Assembly (NCBI GenBank): GCA_051846895.1
Contig: JBPYCQ010000018.1
Coordinates: forward strand, 1 to 50,483
Length of the DNA: 50,483 nucleotides
Reading direction: 5' to 3'
DNA from: CALKAL01 sp051846895
Lineage (GTDB): Bacteria; Bacillota; Bacilli; Bacillales; Alkalibacillaceae
A model generated the notes under the pieces. The model saw nothing but the letters and a program-made list of their open reading frames with translations, had not been told where the DNA came from and searched no databases. Numbering within the stretch: the stretch's first letter is position 1; each line of letters begins with the position of its first letter. A program made the position numbers and the translations under genes. Below, piece by piece: positions 16,969-26,000 of this stretch.

Positions 16969-17406
16969 ATGATTAAAACCGAAAGTGCTTATAGAGAGGC
17001 AATTGAGAAGTTGAAAAAAGATAAGAATTTCATTGAATTCGAAAAAAAGAGATTCAAGGATATGGGGCTAGAGCAGGACCATATTGAGCTAGCACTTCAA
17101 CCTTATATTTCCTTTCATGAACAACTAAAAGAAGAAGTAGAATATTATGAAAGGATAAAACGTGGAGAGTTCGATACAGTAATTAACTTACGTACTCTAG
17201 GAAGAACATTAATAGCTTATAGAATTTATATTGGAATGTCACAACAAGAGTTGGCTACAAAACTAGGTGTGTCTGCATCTCAAGTTTCTAGAGATGAAAG
17301 AAATGAATATTACGGAGCGACTATAGAACGAATACAACAAGTAATGGATGCCATGGATATGGTATCTGTCACAAGAATAAACCCAACTGACAATGTGACG
17401 GCATAG
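16969..17406 (+). CDS. XRE-family HTH regulator, partner of DUF6932
   Basis: 145 residues. The N-terminal half is helical and charged (IKTESAYREAIEKLKKDKNFIEF). The C-terminal half (residues ~85-135) is a Cro/CI-type helix-turn-helix: LIAYRIYIGMSQQELATKLGVSASQVSRDERNEYYGATIERIQQVM. ATG 16969 follows GAGGGG by several bases and lies 24 bases after the DUF6932 stop, so both share the 16308 promoter. The arrangement with the HTH gene second and a nucleotidyltransferase-like gene first resembles MNT-type toxin-antitoxin pairs. It probably represses its own operon. Confidence 0.75.
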   Translation: MIKTESAYREAIEKLKKDKNFIEFEKKRFKDMGLEQDHIELALQPYISFHEQLKEEVEYYERIKRGEFDTVINLRTLGRTLIAYRIYIGMSQQELATKLGVSASQVSRDERNEYYGATIERIQQVMDAMDMVSVTRINPTDNVTA

Positions 17407-17707
17407 ACATATGAATTGGTTTCCGTAAGAACTAATTAATGCTACGCTAACATATCTAGAAAGGCTTTTAAATTCTAATAGTTTGGTCTCTGAACAAGGA
17501 TTAGTGGCAATAGACCAATCTCTAAAAAGAGGAATGGACACTATTTAAGAGTAATCCCTCAAAGGCCCAATCAGCCATGAGGGATTACTCTTAAAATATT
17601 TAGAACGTATTGATCGCTTGAACGATACAAATATAATCCATACCGAACACTAACCCAGGGATTTCGGGACGCTACTGAACGTGCAACACTTTTTTAACCC
17701 CTTCATC
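17407..17707. other. 301-bp gap with a possible gene tail and a long palindrome
   Basis: An open stretch at 17429-17548 encodes ...TYLERLLNSNSLVSEQGLVAIDQSLKRG... and stops cleanly, like the C-terminal end of a lost gene, but it has no start. It is followed by a long inverted repeat (17544-17595). Nothing is recognised in 17600-17707. Confidence 0.4.
17544..17595. repeat. Perfect 18-bp inverted repeat
   Basis: TTTAAGAGTAATCCCTCA (17544-17561) is fully complementary to 17578-17595, with a 16-nt loop. There is no clear T run on either side, so it may be a weak terminator or the trace of a mobile repeat. Confidence 0.7.
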
Positions 17708-18739
17708 TTAGACGATAAAGTAAACAATAACGGATAAAGCGAAAGATGTGATCGTCATAGCAACTAATGGGCGCATGGCTCTTTTGCGGACATCTTTCAA
17801 GCTAACATTCAGTCCAAGGCCGACCATCGCGGCTGTTAATAGCCAAGTAGTTAAAGTAAATACGACATTCATTGTTTCGTCTGATACAGGAATGGAATGA
17901 CCAAATACATAGCTCCCTAGAATGCTTAATATAATGAATCCAACTAGGAACCATGGGAAGGCAATTTTGGCATTGGATTCTTCTGTATTTTTACTTTTTC
18001 GTTTCATGATATAAATAAGGATAAAACAGAGTGGGACAAGTAAAAAGACGCGACCTAGTTTTGCCAGAATCGCAATTGCCAAGCCATCTTCTCCTGCAGG
18101 TGCTCCAGCTAATGCGACGTGGGCTACTTCGTGAAGACTTGTTCCTGACCATATACCGTACTGAATGTCATCTAGAGGTAAGAATGGTCGTAAAATAGTA
18201 TATCCGATCGCAAAAACTGTCCCCATCAGTGCGATGATTCCTACACCAATTGCAGTATCTTCATCTTTTGATTTAATAATAGGTGCGACAGCGGCAATGG
18301 CAGCTGCTCCACATACACCTGTTCCAACTCCTAATAATAATGAAATGTTTTTATCAGCTTTAAACACTTTCGCTAACCAAATCATTGCAAAAATTGCAAA
18401 AATAATAACGCCAGCATCGCGTAAAAGTAGTCCTAATCCATCACTTAAAACGATATCTATATTTAGTTTAAGACCATATAAAATAATAGCGACTCGAAGT
18501 AAGCGCTTGGATGAGAAGGTAATTCCAGTGCGAATAGCTTCGGGATATCCAAAAATTTGTCGGTAGATTACGGCAATAATAATTGCACAAGCTAATTGTC
18601 CAACTTGATTAAATCCAGGTACTAATGCTAATAAAAATCCTAAAAGTGCGATAAAAAATGTAAATGCTACCCCGCCAATCCAGGCTACTTGTGGGGGTGT
18701 ATTTTTCGCTATCTCTGTGTTTGAATTTGATTCAGCCAT
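17708..18739 (-). CDS. YeiH-family putative sulfate exporter
   Basis: 343 residues, about ten membrane helices. Family features are SSKRLLRVAIILYGLKL (near 75), LLLGVGTGVCGAAAIAAVAPIIKSKDEDTAIGVG (near 135-165) and GTSLHEVAHVALAG (near 200), typical of the YeiH/PF03601 group. E. coli YeiH is linked with the LysR regulator YeiE and with sulfur or anion export, but substrates remain poorly defined. ATG 18739 is five bases from AGGAGGTG. The divergent LysR gene at 18912 is its likely regulator. Confidence 0.85.
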   Translation of the reverse strand: MAESNSNTEIAKNTPPQVAWIGGVAFTFFIALLGFLLALVPGFNQVGQLACAIIIAVIYRQIFGYPEAIRTGITFSSKRLLRVAIILYGLKLNIDIVLSDGLGLLLRDAGVIIFAIFAMIWLAKVFKADKNISLLLGVGTGVCGAAAIAAVAPIIKSKDEDTAIGVGIIALMGTVFAIGYTILRPFLPLDDIQYGIWSGTSLHEVAHVALAGAPAGEDGLAIAILAKLGRVFLLVPLCFILIYIMKRKSKNTEESNAKIAFPWFLVGFIILSILGSYVFGHSIPVSDETMNVVFTLTTWLLTAAMVGLGLNVSLKDVRKRAMRPLVAMTITSFALSVIVYFIV

Positions 18740-18787
18740 CAAAACACCTCCTAAAACTAGAATAATAGAACATCATTTATAAGGAAA

Positions 18788-18825
18788 ATAATTATTTGTT
18801 ATAATATCTATAAGTAAATAGTTAT
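18788..18825. promoter_or_regulatory. Possible LysR operator region between yeiH-like and lysR genes
   Basis: Two imperfect dyads with ATAA...TTAT ends (788-802 and 810-825) lie 8 bp apart in the divergent intergenic space, and TATAAT at 18800-18805 fits a -10. LysR proteins usually bind such paired AT-rich dyads. No experiment supports this. Confidence 0.35.
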
Positions 18826-18911
18826 GATTGTGAAAGAAATATAGATGATAACCATATCTTTTAATAAACAAGATGAGGTTATTCTTTTGGAATATCTAGG
18901 AGGAAATTCAG

Positions 18912-19826
18912 ATGGATCAGCATTTACAAGTTTTCATTACGGTTGTGGAAAAGCAGAATTTTTCTAGAGCGGCGGTGGAATTACTCATGACTCAGCCCGC
19001 TGTTAGTCAATACATCCGGACCTTTGAAGAAAATATTGGAACAAGACTTCTTGAACGGTCGAATAAATATGTACGGTTAAATAAGGCAGGTGAGATTGTA
19101 TATCATCATGCTAAGGAAATCGTTGGCTTATATACTAGGATGCAACACCTTGTGGATGACTTAGTGAATAAGGCGAGTGGGACACTGTCGATTGGTGCAA
19201 GTTTTACATTTGGTGAGTATGTTCTTCCGCATATTATTGCGAAGATGCACTCCATTACGCCAGATATTCAGCCGAGTGTCATCATTGGTAATACGGAAGA
19301 AATAGCTAGTTATGTCGAGCATCATCAACTAGATGTTGGTATTGTTGAAGGACATTTTAAAAAGGAGCAGCAACTTGAGGTCGAGACATTTGCTGAAGAT
19401 TACATGGTTATTGTTGCAGCTCCAAATCACCCCATCGTCCAAAATAAAGGGAAAGTTACGATAGAGGAATTAGAAAAGCAGATGTGGATTTTGAGGGAAT
19501 TAGGTTCTGGTACGAGGGAGGCGTCTGAAAATGTTTTTCAACGCTACGGGATTCACCCAACTTCTATTATGAATTTAGGGAGTACACAAGCAATTAAAGA
19601 GACTGTAGAAGCAGGGTTAGGGATTAGCTTATTATCCAAATGGGCCATTCAAAAAGAACTTCAAAATGGTGATTTACAAGAGGTTAAAATAGAAGGAATG
19701 CCTTTCGTTAGACAGTTTTCCATTGTTACGGCATCTCCATTCAAAACGAAGGCGCTGCAAGTTTTTATTGATCTACTAAGAAACGATAAGGAGTTAACAG
19801 TGTTTTCAACACGAGACGGGAAGTGA
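18912..19826 (+). CDS. LysR-family regulator (CysL/YeiE-like)
   Basis: 304 residues. The N-terminal winged helix (HLQVFITVVEKQNFSRAAVELLMTQPAVSQYIRTFEENIGTRLLER) is classic LysR and the rest is the two-lobed effector domain (ASFTFGEYVLPHIIAKM, RELGSGTREASENVF, ETVEAGLGISLLSKWAI). The RELGSGTR segment is common in CysL/YeiE-type sulfur-linked LysR proteins. ATG follows AGGAGG by seven bases. It is divergent from the YeiH-family exporter, a pairing also found in E. coli. Confidence 0.85.
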   Translation: MDQHLQVFITVVEKQNFSRAAVELLMTQPAVSQYIRTFEENIGTRLLERSNKYVRLNKAGEIVYHHAKEIVGLYTRMQHLVDDLVNKASGTLSIGASFTFGEYVLPHIIAKMHSITPDIQPSVIIGNTEEIASYVEHHQLDVGIVEGHFKKEQQLEVETFAEDYMVIVAAPNHPIVQNKGKVTIEELEKQMWILRELGSGTREASENVFQRYGIHPTSIMNLGSTQAIKETVEAGLGISLLSKWAIQKELQNGDLQEVKIEGMPFVRQFSIVTASPFKTKALQVFIDLLRNDKELTVFSTRDGK

Positions 19827-20002
19827 ATTTCGGGCGAAGTTATTACTTATTTGAAACACACTTATATTGTTAATCGAACTGGTAATTAAAGATATTAAAA
19901 AGCGGGAAGAGGTTTCTAATTGAAATATTTTTGTTATTCAAGAAAGAGCTAAATTTATTTATTAGAAATTAAAGTTAAAAATTTAACTATTGATCAAACA
20001 TA

Positions 20003-20049
20003 TAGGTACCCAATACCAAACATTAGTTGTGTAAAGTATTGGGTACCTA
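20003..20049. terminator. Bidirectional terminator-like hairpin
   Basis: TAGGTACCCAATAC pairs perfectly with GTATTGGGTACCTA across a 19-nt loop, between convergent lysR and globin genes. T runs are weak. Confidence 0.55.
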
Positions 20050-20057
20050 AATGTTTA

Positions 20058-20408
20058 TTATTTGATCATAACCCCTACAAGTTCCTTTATTTTAGTAAGC
20101 AGAGGCTCTTTTACTTCTGGTGACATACCAATCTCGTCCATTGACCGAGCCATTGTGTCTAACCACAATTTGGCACGTTCAGGTGTCGTAGAGAATGTAT
20201 GTCTATTTTGTACTTGTTCTTTTTGTTCTTTTTCTGAAGTGGCGTCGTTCTCGTTGATTAATCGTGCAATGAAAATTCTTTGTCGTTCTTTAAGCTTGTC
20301 AATGTCTACATTTCGTTCAGCGAACATCTCAACAAAGTATTGTTCCTTCGTAAGGTTTTCGTAAAACTTTTCCACTAATTGATCAACAGTCGCTTGTGAA
20401 ACTGCCAT
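20058..20408 (-). CDS. Truncated haemoglobin-like globin
   Basis: 116 residues from ATG 20408, eight bases after AGGAGG; ATG 20414 is only two bases away and unlikely. The helix pattern VDQLVEKFYENLTKEQYFVEMFAERNVDIDKLKERQRIFIARLI then a His (NRHTFSTTPERAKLWLDTMARSMDEIGM) matches small bacterial globins, with that His as the likely haem ligand. Related proteins bind O2 or scavenge NO made during nitrate respiration. The promoter carries an FNR-like palindrome about 41.5 bases before the likely start site. It fits with the hemerythrin and nar genes nearby. Exact globin class is unsure. Confidence 0.68.
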   Translation of the reverse strand: MAVSQATVDQLVEKFYENLTKEQYFVEMFAERNVDIDKLKERQRIFIARLINENDATSEKEQKEQVQNRHTFSTTPERAKLWLDTMARSMDEIGMSPEVKEPLLTKIKELVGVMIK

Positions 20409-20444
20409 TTCCATTACCTCCTCTAATCTTCTTTACCTTTTCTT

Positions 20445-20488
20445 ATTATCTCCAATGCGTCGGTAGAAAGAATTGATTTATATCAATT
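20445..20488 (-). promoter_or_regulatory. FNR-like class II promoter of the globin gene
   Basis: AATTGAT-TTAT-ATCAATT (20471-20488, centre 20479.5) is a perfect 7+7 dyad matching the TTGAT-N4-ATCAA FNR consensus of E. coli. On the minus strand GATAAT at 20450-20445 fits a -10, which puts the start near 20438 and the dyad at about -41.5. That is the standard position for FNR/CRP-type activation. B. subtilis Fnr prefers TGTGA-N6-TCACA, so the binding protein is uncertain. Confidence 0.55.
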
Positions 20489-20626
20489 TTCATTTATTTT
20501 TGTGAAAATAGTGTGTGAAGTGGGTATAGTTGTTAAATACTATTAAAAGATGATGGTTGTATATTGATTTACATACATAACTGTTATAGTGGGGAGTTTT
20601 TTTCTGTTTGAATGGGGGCTTTTATA

Positions 20627-21667
20627 ATGTTAGATTTTATCAAACAAAAGGCAGCAACTCTTTTTCCAGGGTACTTTGCGTTAGTCATGGCTACAGGTGC
20701 GTTATCCATTGGCTCTTATCTACTTGGATATGTTTCTTTTGCTCATGCATTACTATTAATCAATACAGTTTCATATATTACTCTTTGGTTTTTAACACTC
20801 ATTCGTTTAATAAAATATTTTAAAAATTTGATAAGTGATATAACGAGTCATACGTTAGGACCAGGTTTTTTTACGTTGGTCGCTGGTACTAGTGTGTATG
20901 GGAGTCAATTGATTGTTGTTGGTGGTATGTATAAAATCCCGTTTATTCTTTGGATTATTGCAATTTTTTTATGGGTAATTGTGATGTACACTTTTTTTGC
21001 TGCTGTTACCGTACGGCGAGATAAACCTAACTTGGCGGAAGGGATTAATGGGGCTTGGTTAATCGCGGCTGTTGGTACGCAATCTGTTTCGATTCTTGGG
21101 ACATTATTATCACCACATATTGAAGCAGGAAAAGAAATACTACTCTTCTTTACGCTTTGCATGTATTTGCTCGGTTGTATGCTTTATTTGAACATTATTA
21201 CTTTAATATTTTATCGTTTTACTTTTTTAAGATTAAAATTTTCAGCTTTAACTCCTCCGTATTGGATAAATATGGGAGCGGTTGCTATTACGACGTTGGC
21301 GGGGTCAACGTTAATGCTGCATAAGGAATATTGGTCATTAATTGAGAATTTTTTACCGTTTTTGAAAGGGTTTACTTTGTTTTTCTGGGTAGCTGGTACG
21401 TGGTGGATCCCGCTATTGTTTATTTTAATGATTTGGCGCCATGTTTACCATCGTTTTCCTTTATCTTATGAGCCACAGCTTTGGGGGATGGTGTTCCCAT
21501 TAGCGATGTATACGACGAGTACATTCCAATTATCGAAGGCGCTTAGAGTTGAGTTTTTGCTGTTTATTCCACATATGATGGTGTTTGTAGCAATAGGTGC
21601 TTGGGCGTTAACCTTTTTTGCTTTGATGATCAATCTTTTTAAAGATGTAAAAAAACATTATGCGTGA
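20627..21667 (+). CDS. TDT-family transporter (TehA/SLAC1-like)
   Basis: 346 residues, about ten membrane helices. The start LFPGYFALVMATGALSIGSYLLG and the later GPGFFTLVAGTSVYGSQLI segment are the pattern of the tellurite-resistance/dicarboxylate transporter (TDT) family, which carries anions such as malate, sulfite or chloride. ATG 20627 lies eight bases after GGGGG, better than ATG 20612 inside a poor context. It is divergent from the globin and ends in a terminator, so it is transcribed alone. Substrate is unknown; the position by the nar genes hints at anion export. Confidence 0.75.
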   Translation: MLDFIKQKAATLFPGYFALVMATGALSIGSYLLGYVSFAHALLLINTVSYITLWFLTLIRLIKYFKNLISDITSHTLGPGFFTLVAGTSVYGSQLIVVGGMYKIPFILWIIAIFLWVIVMYTFFAAVTVRRDKPNLAEGINGAWLIAAVGTQSVSILGTLLSPHIEAGKEILLFFTLCMYLLGCMLYLNIITLIFYRFTFLRLKFSALTPPYWINMGAVAITTLAGSTLMLHKEYWSLIENFLPFLKGFTLFFWVAGTWWIPLLFILMIWRHVYHRFPLSYEPQLWGMVFPLAMYTTSTFQLSKALRVEFLLFIPHMMVFVAIGAWALTFFALMINLFKDVKKHYA

Positions 21668-21671
21668 ATAT

Positions 21672-21705
21672 GAAACAAGGGAACTCAAACCCTTGTTCTT
21701 TTTCT
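21672..21705 (+). terminator. Terminator of the TDT gene
   Basis: AACAAGGG pairs with CCCTTGTT, followed by CTTTTTCTT. Confidence 0.75.
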
Positions 21706-21816
21706 TACAAATTTCTGAAATGGAATTGCGGTAAATTCAGTATTGAATCCACTAAAGAAACGAGATATATTTTTTCAAAGTTGATAATAAAATGATGGAA
21801 CATTCAAAATATTCAC

Positions 21817-21845
21817 TTGAAATATCCATAAAAATACGTTATATA
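21817..21845 (+). promoter_or_regulatory. Candidate promoter of the hemerythrin-nar operon
   Basis: TTGAAA (21817-21822), 17-bp spacer, TATATA (21840-21845), about 118 bases before the hemerythrin start. No perfect FNR or Rex box is seen beside it. Confidence 0.4.
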
Positions 21846-21962
21846 TTGGATTACAACCTTTAAGCTAATTACAGAAATAATTCTATTAAATCTATGAATC
21901 TATTAAATTTTGGTTTAATTAATCGATTCTTGTGGAAATTAATAAAAAAGGAGTTGAAAAAT

Positions 21963-22379
21963 TTGTCTGGACCTGCATTAAAACATGTTGATAGTCATGC
22001 TGCGATTCATGAAGCGGCATTGAATGAGGCACGTGAGTTAAATGACATTCTAGCGCGATTAATTAAAGAAGAAAAATTGGATCAAGCGTTAGAAGTAGCC
22101 TACGTTACTGTGGAGCATTGGGAGACACGAACGTTAAGGCATGCAGATGCTGAGGAGGAGGGGCTTTATAAAGAGTTAGTAGAAGAGTCACCTGAGTTGA
22201 AGGAGGGTATTATTGCTTTAACTAGAGATCACGACATTATGCGTGATTTAGTTCATAAAATTAAGCAGCAACTTGAAAAAGAAGGTGTTAATGAAGAGTT
22301 GCTTCAAAAATTCTACGCACTCGTTCAAGTGGATGAATATCATAATGAACAAGAAGAAAAAATTTTACCCAATCATTAG
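21963..22379 (+). CDS. Hemerythrin-like di-iron protein
   Basis: 138 residues from TTG 21963, nine bases after AAAGGAG; upstream codons to 21894 are less likely to be translated. Metal-ligand spacing fits the HHE fold: HVDSHAAIHEAALNE, TVEHWETRTLRHADAEEE, TRDHDIMRDLVHKI and a final DEYHNEQEEKILP. Such proteins bind O2, NO or iron. It is the first of several genes running straight into narG, so it probably protects or supports the nitrate reductase or senses NO or O2. Confidence 0.82.
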   Translation: MSGPALKHVDSHAAIHEAALNEARELNDILARLIKEEKLDQALEVAYVTVEHWETRTLRHADAEEEGLYKELVEESPELKEGIIALTRDHDIMRDLVHKIKQQLEKEGVNEELLQKFYALVQVDEYHNEQEEKILPNH

Positions 22380-22392
22380 TATTAAGAGGGAG

Positions 22393-22719
22393 GTGTGTAC
22401 AATCTCTGGAAATGAATCAAGTATAAATATACAACCGTTACTATCTATTTCTCCAAAATTACATCATTATATTTCATCAGAATTACTGTCTCAATTTCAT
22501 ATCCATTCTTATGATTTCCAAACTTATGCGAACAAAACAGATGAAGGTATAAATCTCATTATTCGCTTCGGAAGTCAATTTTCCCATGAAAAAGAAATGT
22601 TTATACGAAATGACCAGTTAAATACTATTAGCTCAGAATTTGAGGAATTTGTTAAAGAAACAGGTAAGGCTTGTAAACAAGTGTTAATTGATGATTATTT
22701 TAATAAAATGGCTCCATAG
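22393..22719 (+). CDS. Conserved-looking small protein upstream of narG, start uncertain
   Basis: About 108 soluble residues with no recognised fold (NIQPLLSISPKLHHYISSELLSQFHIHSYDFQTY...FGSQFSHEKEMFIRNDQ). The frame is open further upstream inside the hemerythrin gene, but the ribosome site AGAGGGAGG at 22385-22393 fixes the real start near here. GTG 22393 is in frame but very close to that site, and no ATG or TTG follows in frame soon, so the true start could be a rare codon (ATC 22402). It lies 13 bases after the hemerythrin stop, in one operon. Confidence 0.5.
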   Translation: MCTISGNESSINIQPLLSISPKLHHYISSELLSQFHIHSYDFQTYANKTDEGINLIIRFGSQFSHEKEMFIRNDQLNTISSEFEEFVKETGKACKQVLIDDYFNKMAP

Positions 22720-22737
22720 CCAAATAGGAGGGGAAGA

Positions 22738-23031
22738 ATGTTTTTATTTGAAGAAGAATCAGTTTTAGTTCAAGATCGTGAAGATTTACTTCAAGTCTTG
22801 CGCATGCGTTTTGGTGACATTGCACCTGGTGTGATAGAAAAAATCTATCAAATAAATAAGCTAGATTCATTAGAAAGACTCATATTAGTTGCAGCAAATG
22901 CTCCTAGTTATAAAGTGTTTTTAGAAGAATTAGAGGCTGGGGATGATAGTTTTAAACTAGTTGGCGACCGGTTTAACCCTATTGACTCAATGAGTGAAGG
23001 GGGAGACTTAAATGGCAAAAATGAGCAATAA
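22738..23031 (+). CDS. Small acidic protein overlapping narG
   Basis: 97 residues starting at ATG 22738 after AGGAGGGG. The sequence is helical and acidic (VLVQDREDLLQVLRMRFGDIAPGVIEKIYQINKLDSLERLILVAANAPSYKVFLEELEAGDD). The middle part recalls short RpnC/transposase-tail-like helical segments, but no family is claimed. Its last 20 bases overlap narG in another frame, so translation is coupled. Possible roles are a nar regulator or an assembly helper; nothing in the sequence decides. Confidence 0.6.
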   Translation: MFLFEEESVLVQDREDLLQVLRMRFGDIAPGVIEKIYQINKLDSLERLILVAANAPSYKVFLEELEAGDDSFKLVGDRFNPIDSMSEGGDLNGKNEQ

Positions 23032-26000
23032 GCTACTACAAAAGCTTAAATATTTACGTCGTGGTGAAAAAATAAATGACGGTTGGACAGAGGAAAGTCC
23101 CCGCCCAAGAGACTCAGAAGAAATCTATCGAAGAAGATGGCAACATGATAAGGTGGTCCGTTCCACACATGGTGTTAACTGTACGGGTTCGTGCAGTTGG
23201 AAAATATATGTGAAAGACGGAATCATAACCTCAGAAACTCAACAAACTGATTATCCTACCACTGGTGATGATTTCCCAGAATATGAACCTCGTGGCTGTC
23301 CGCGCGGTGCTAGCTTTTCTTGGTATACATATAGTCCGGCGAGGGTGAAATTCCCTTACGTTCGTGGGGATCTATATGAACTTTGGAAAGCAGAAATAGA
23401 AGAAGGCCATAATCCCGTTGTGGCTTGGGAGAACATTCAACAAGATCCACAGAAAAGAAATCAAGTCATTAAAGCTCGTGGAAAAGGCGGCTTTGTTCGT
23501 GCGAATTGGCGAGAAGTATGTGAGATGATAGCAAGTTCTATCATTTATACGATTAAGAAATATGGTCCAGATCGCATCGTTGGTTTTAGCCCAATTCCTG
23601 CAATGTCAATGGTTAGTTATGCAGGCGGTGCACGTTTTCTATCGTTAATAGGTGGAACGTTATTAAGCTTCTATGATTGGTATGCCGATTTACCTCCAGC
23701 GTCACCTCAAGTATGGGGTGATCAAACGGATGTACCTGAAAGTGCTGATTGGTATAACTCAAAATATTTCATTATTTGGGGAACAAATTTACCACAAACA
23801 AGAACACCAGATGCACATTTTATGGTTGAAGCTAGATATAACGGTACAAAAGTAGTCGGGGTAAGTCCGGATTACGCAGAATATGAGAAATTTGCTGATA
23901 TTTGGCTCCCGGCTAGAGCAGGAACTGATGGGGCTTTAGCTATGGCTATGACCCACGTCATTTTGACTGAATTTTATGTGAAACAAGAAACACCATATTT
24001 TATTAATTACGTTAAACGATTCACTGACTTACCGTTTCTCGTCATCTTAAATGAAACAGATGAAGATTGTCGTACGGATCGTTTTGTTCGTGCATCAGAT
24101 CTTAATACTAAGCATGAGCTTGGTGAATGGAAAACAGTCGTTTGGGATGAAAAAACGGGTAAAATGGAAGTTCCAAATGGAAGCCAGGGCCATCGTTGGG
24201 ATAAAGGAAGTAATTGGAACCTTGAGCTGAAAAATGAAAATGGTAAAGAAATTAATCCAAAATTAAGCTTTATTGAAGATGCTGATGAAGTTGTTCAGGT
24301 TACATTTCCTTATTTTGCTGAAGAGGAAGGAAGAACGGTTCAGCGTGGAGTCCCTGTAAAATACATTCAAGATCACCATGGTAATGAGTTAAAGGTGACG
24401 ACTGTATATGATCTAATGATGGCACATGTCGGAGTAAATCGAAATCTACCAGGTGATTATCCTACTGATTACAATGATGAGCGTCCATACACACCAGCAT
24501 GGCAAGAAAGTATAACTGGAGTTAACAAAAACCATGTCATCAAAATTGCTAAAGAATTTGCTGATAATGCAGCGAGAACTAAAGGAAAGTCAATGATAGC
24601 GATGGGTGGTGGAACGAATCATTGGTATCACAGTGATCAAATTTATCGTTCTATTTTAAATCTCATTCTACTGACAGGTTCACAAGGTGTTAACGGTGGC
24701 GGCTGGGCTCACTATGTTGGGCAAGAGAAAGTACGTCCAATTGAAGGGTGGAATATGGTGTCATTTGCTGGTGACTGGGGAGTAGCACCACGGTTACAGA
24801 ATGGTACATCTTTTTTCTATTTTGCAACTGAACAATTCCGTTATGAATCAGAAAATGACATAAAAGAAACTCCTTGGAATGGAAAATATAATCGGATGCA
24901 TCCAGCTGATGCGAATGCATTATCAGCTCGACTAGGGTGGCTACCTTCATTTCCACAATTCTCACAAAACTCGATCGATCTCGTAAAAGAAAGTCGTGAA
25001 AATGGTGCGAAAAATGAACAAGAGATTATCGACGATATCGTTGGAAAAATTAAGTCAGGTGAGATTGATTGGTCAATTGAAAACCCAGAAGATCCACGAA
25101 ATTTCCCGAGAGTATTTTTCAATTGGCGTTCTAATCTTTTAGGAGATAGTGGGAAAGGTCATGAGTATTTCGCTAAGCATTTAATTGGTGGTGATCACCA
25201 AGTGATGACTGAAACGAAAAATTCGTGGCAGCCAGAGACAATTAATATTGAAGAGGAAGCACCTGAAGGAAAGACGGATTTATTAGTTAGTATTGATTTT
25301 CGAATGACTAGCTCAGGTCTATTTTCCGATATTGTTCTTCCTGCAGCAACTTGGTATGAAAAATTCGATATAAGTAGCACGGATATGCATCCTTTCATCC
25401 ATCCGTTCAATGCAGCTATTTCGCCACCTTGGCAATCAAAAAGTGACTGGGATACTTTTAGAGAGATAGCCAAAGTTTTTTCTGAATTGGCGGAGGAGCA
25501 TTTACCAAAAACAGAAGAATTACTTATGCGACCACTCGGGCATGATTCACCAGGCGAGATTGCACAAGCTTTTGGAAAAATAAAAGATTGGCGCAAAAAT
25601 GAAGTTGAGGCCATCCCTGGAAAAACGATGCCTAATCTACAAATCGTCGAGCGTGATTATCCTAAAGTGTATGAAAAGATGATAACTTTAGGGCCAGAAA
25701 TTAAGAAAGGGTATGGCGGAAAAGGTGTCAAAATACCTGGCGAAAAAGTTTATGAAGAATTAAAGAGTCGTCTTGGTGTATCAAAAAGAGATGGCATTGG
25801 TAAAGGAAATCCAGATCTTTATACAGATAAAAAAGCAATCGATGCAATCTTATTAATGTCTGGTGCAACGAATGGTAAGCGTGCTGTTGAGGGTTGGAAG
25901 TCGATGGAAGAAAAGACTGGGCAAAAGCTTACTGAAATTGCGGAAAACAGGGAAGAAGAGGATTTTACTTTAAAGTCGTTAACCGTTCAACCTCGAACGT

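Noticed and set aside
17429..17548. Toxin C-terminal remnant (MazF-like tail)
   Set aside because: The 39 codons end cleanly but are too short and start-less to name a family.
22273..22392. Upstream extension of the gene before narG
   Set aside because: It lies inside the hemerythrin gene in another frame with Lys/Phe-rich nonsense-like sequence; the ribosome site at 22385 sets a later start.
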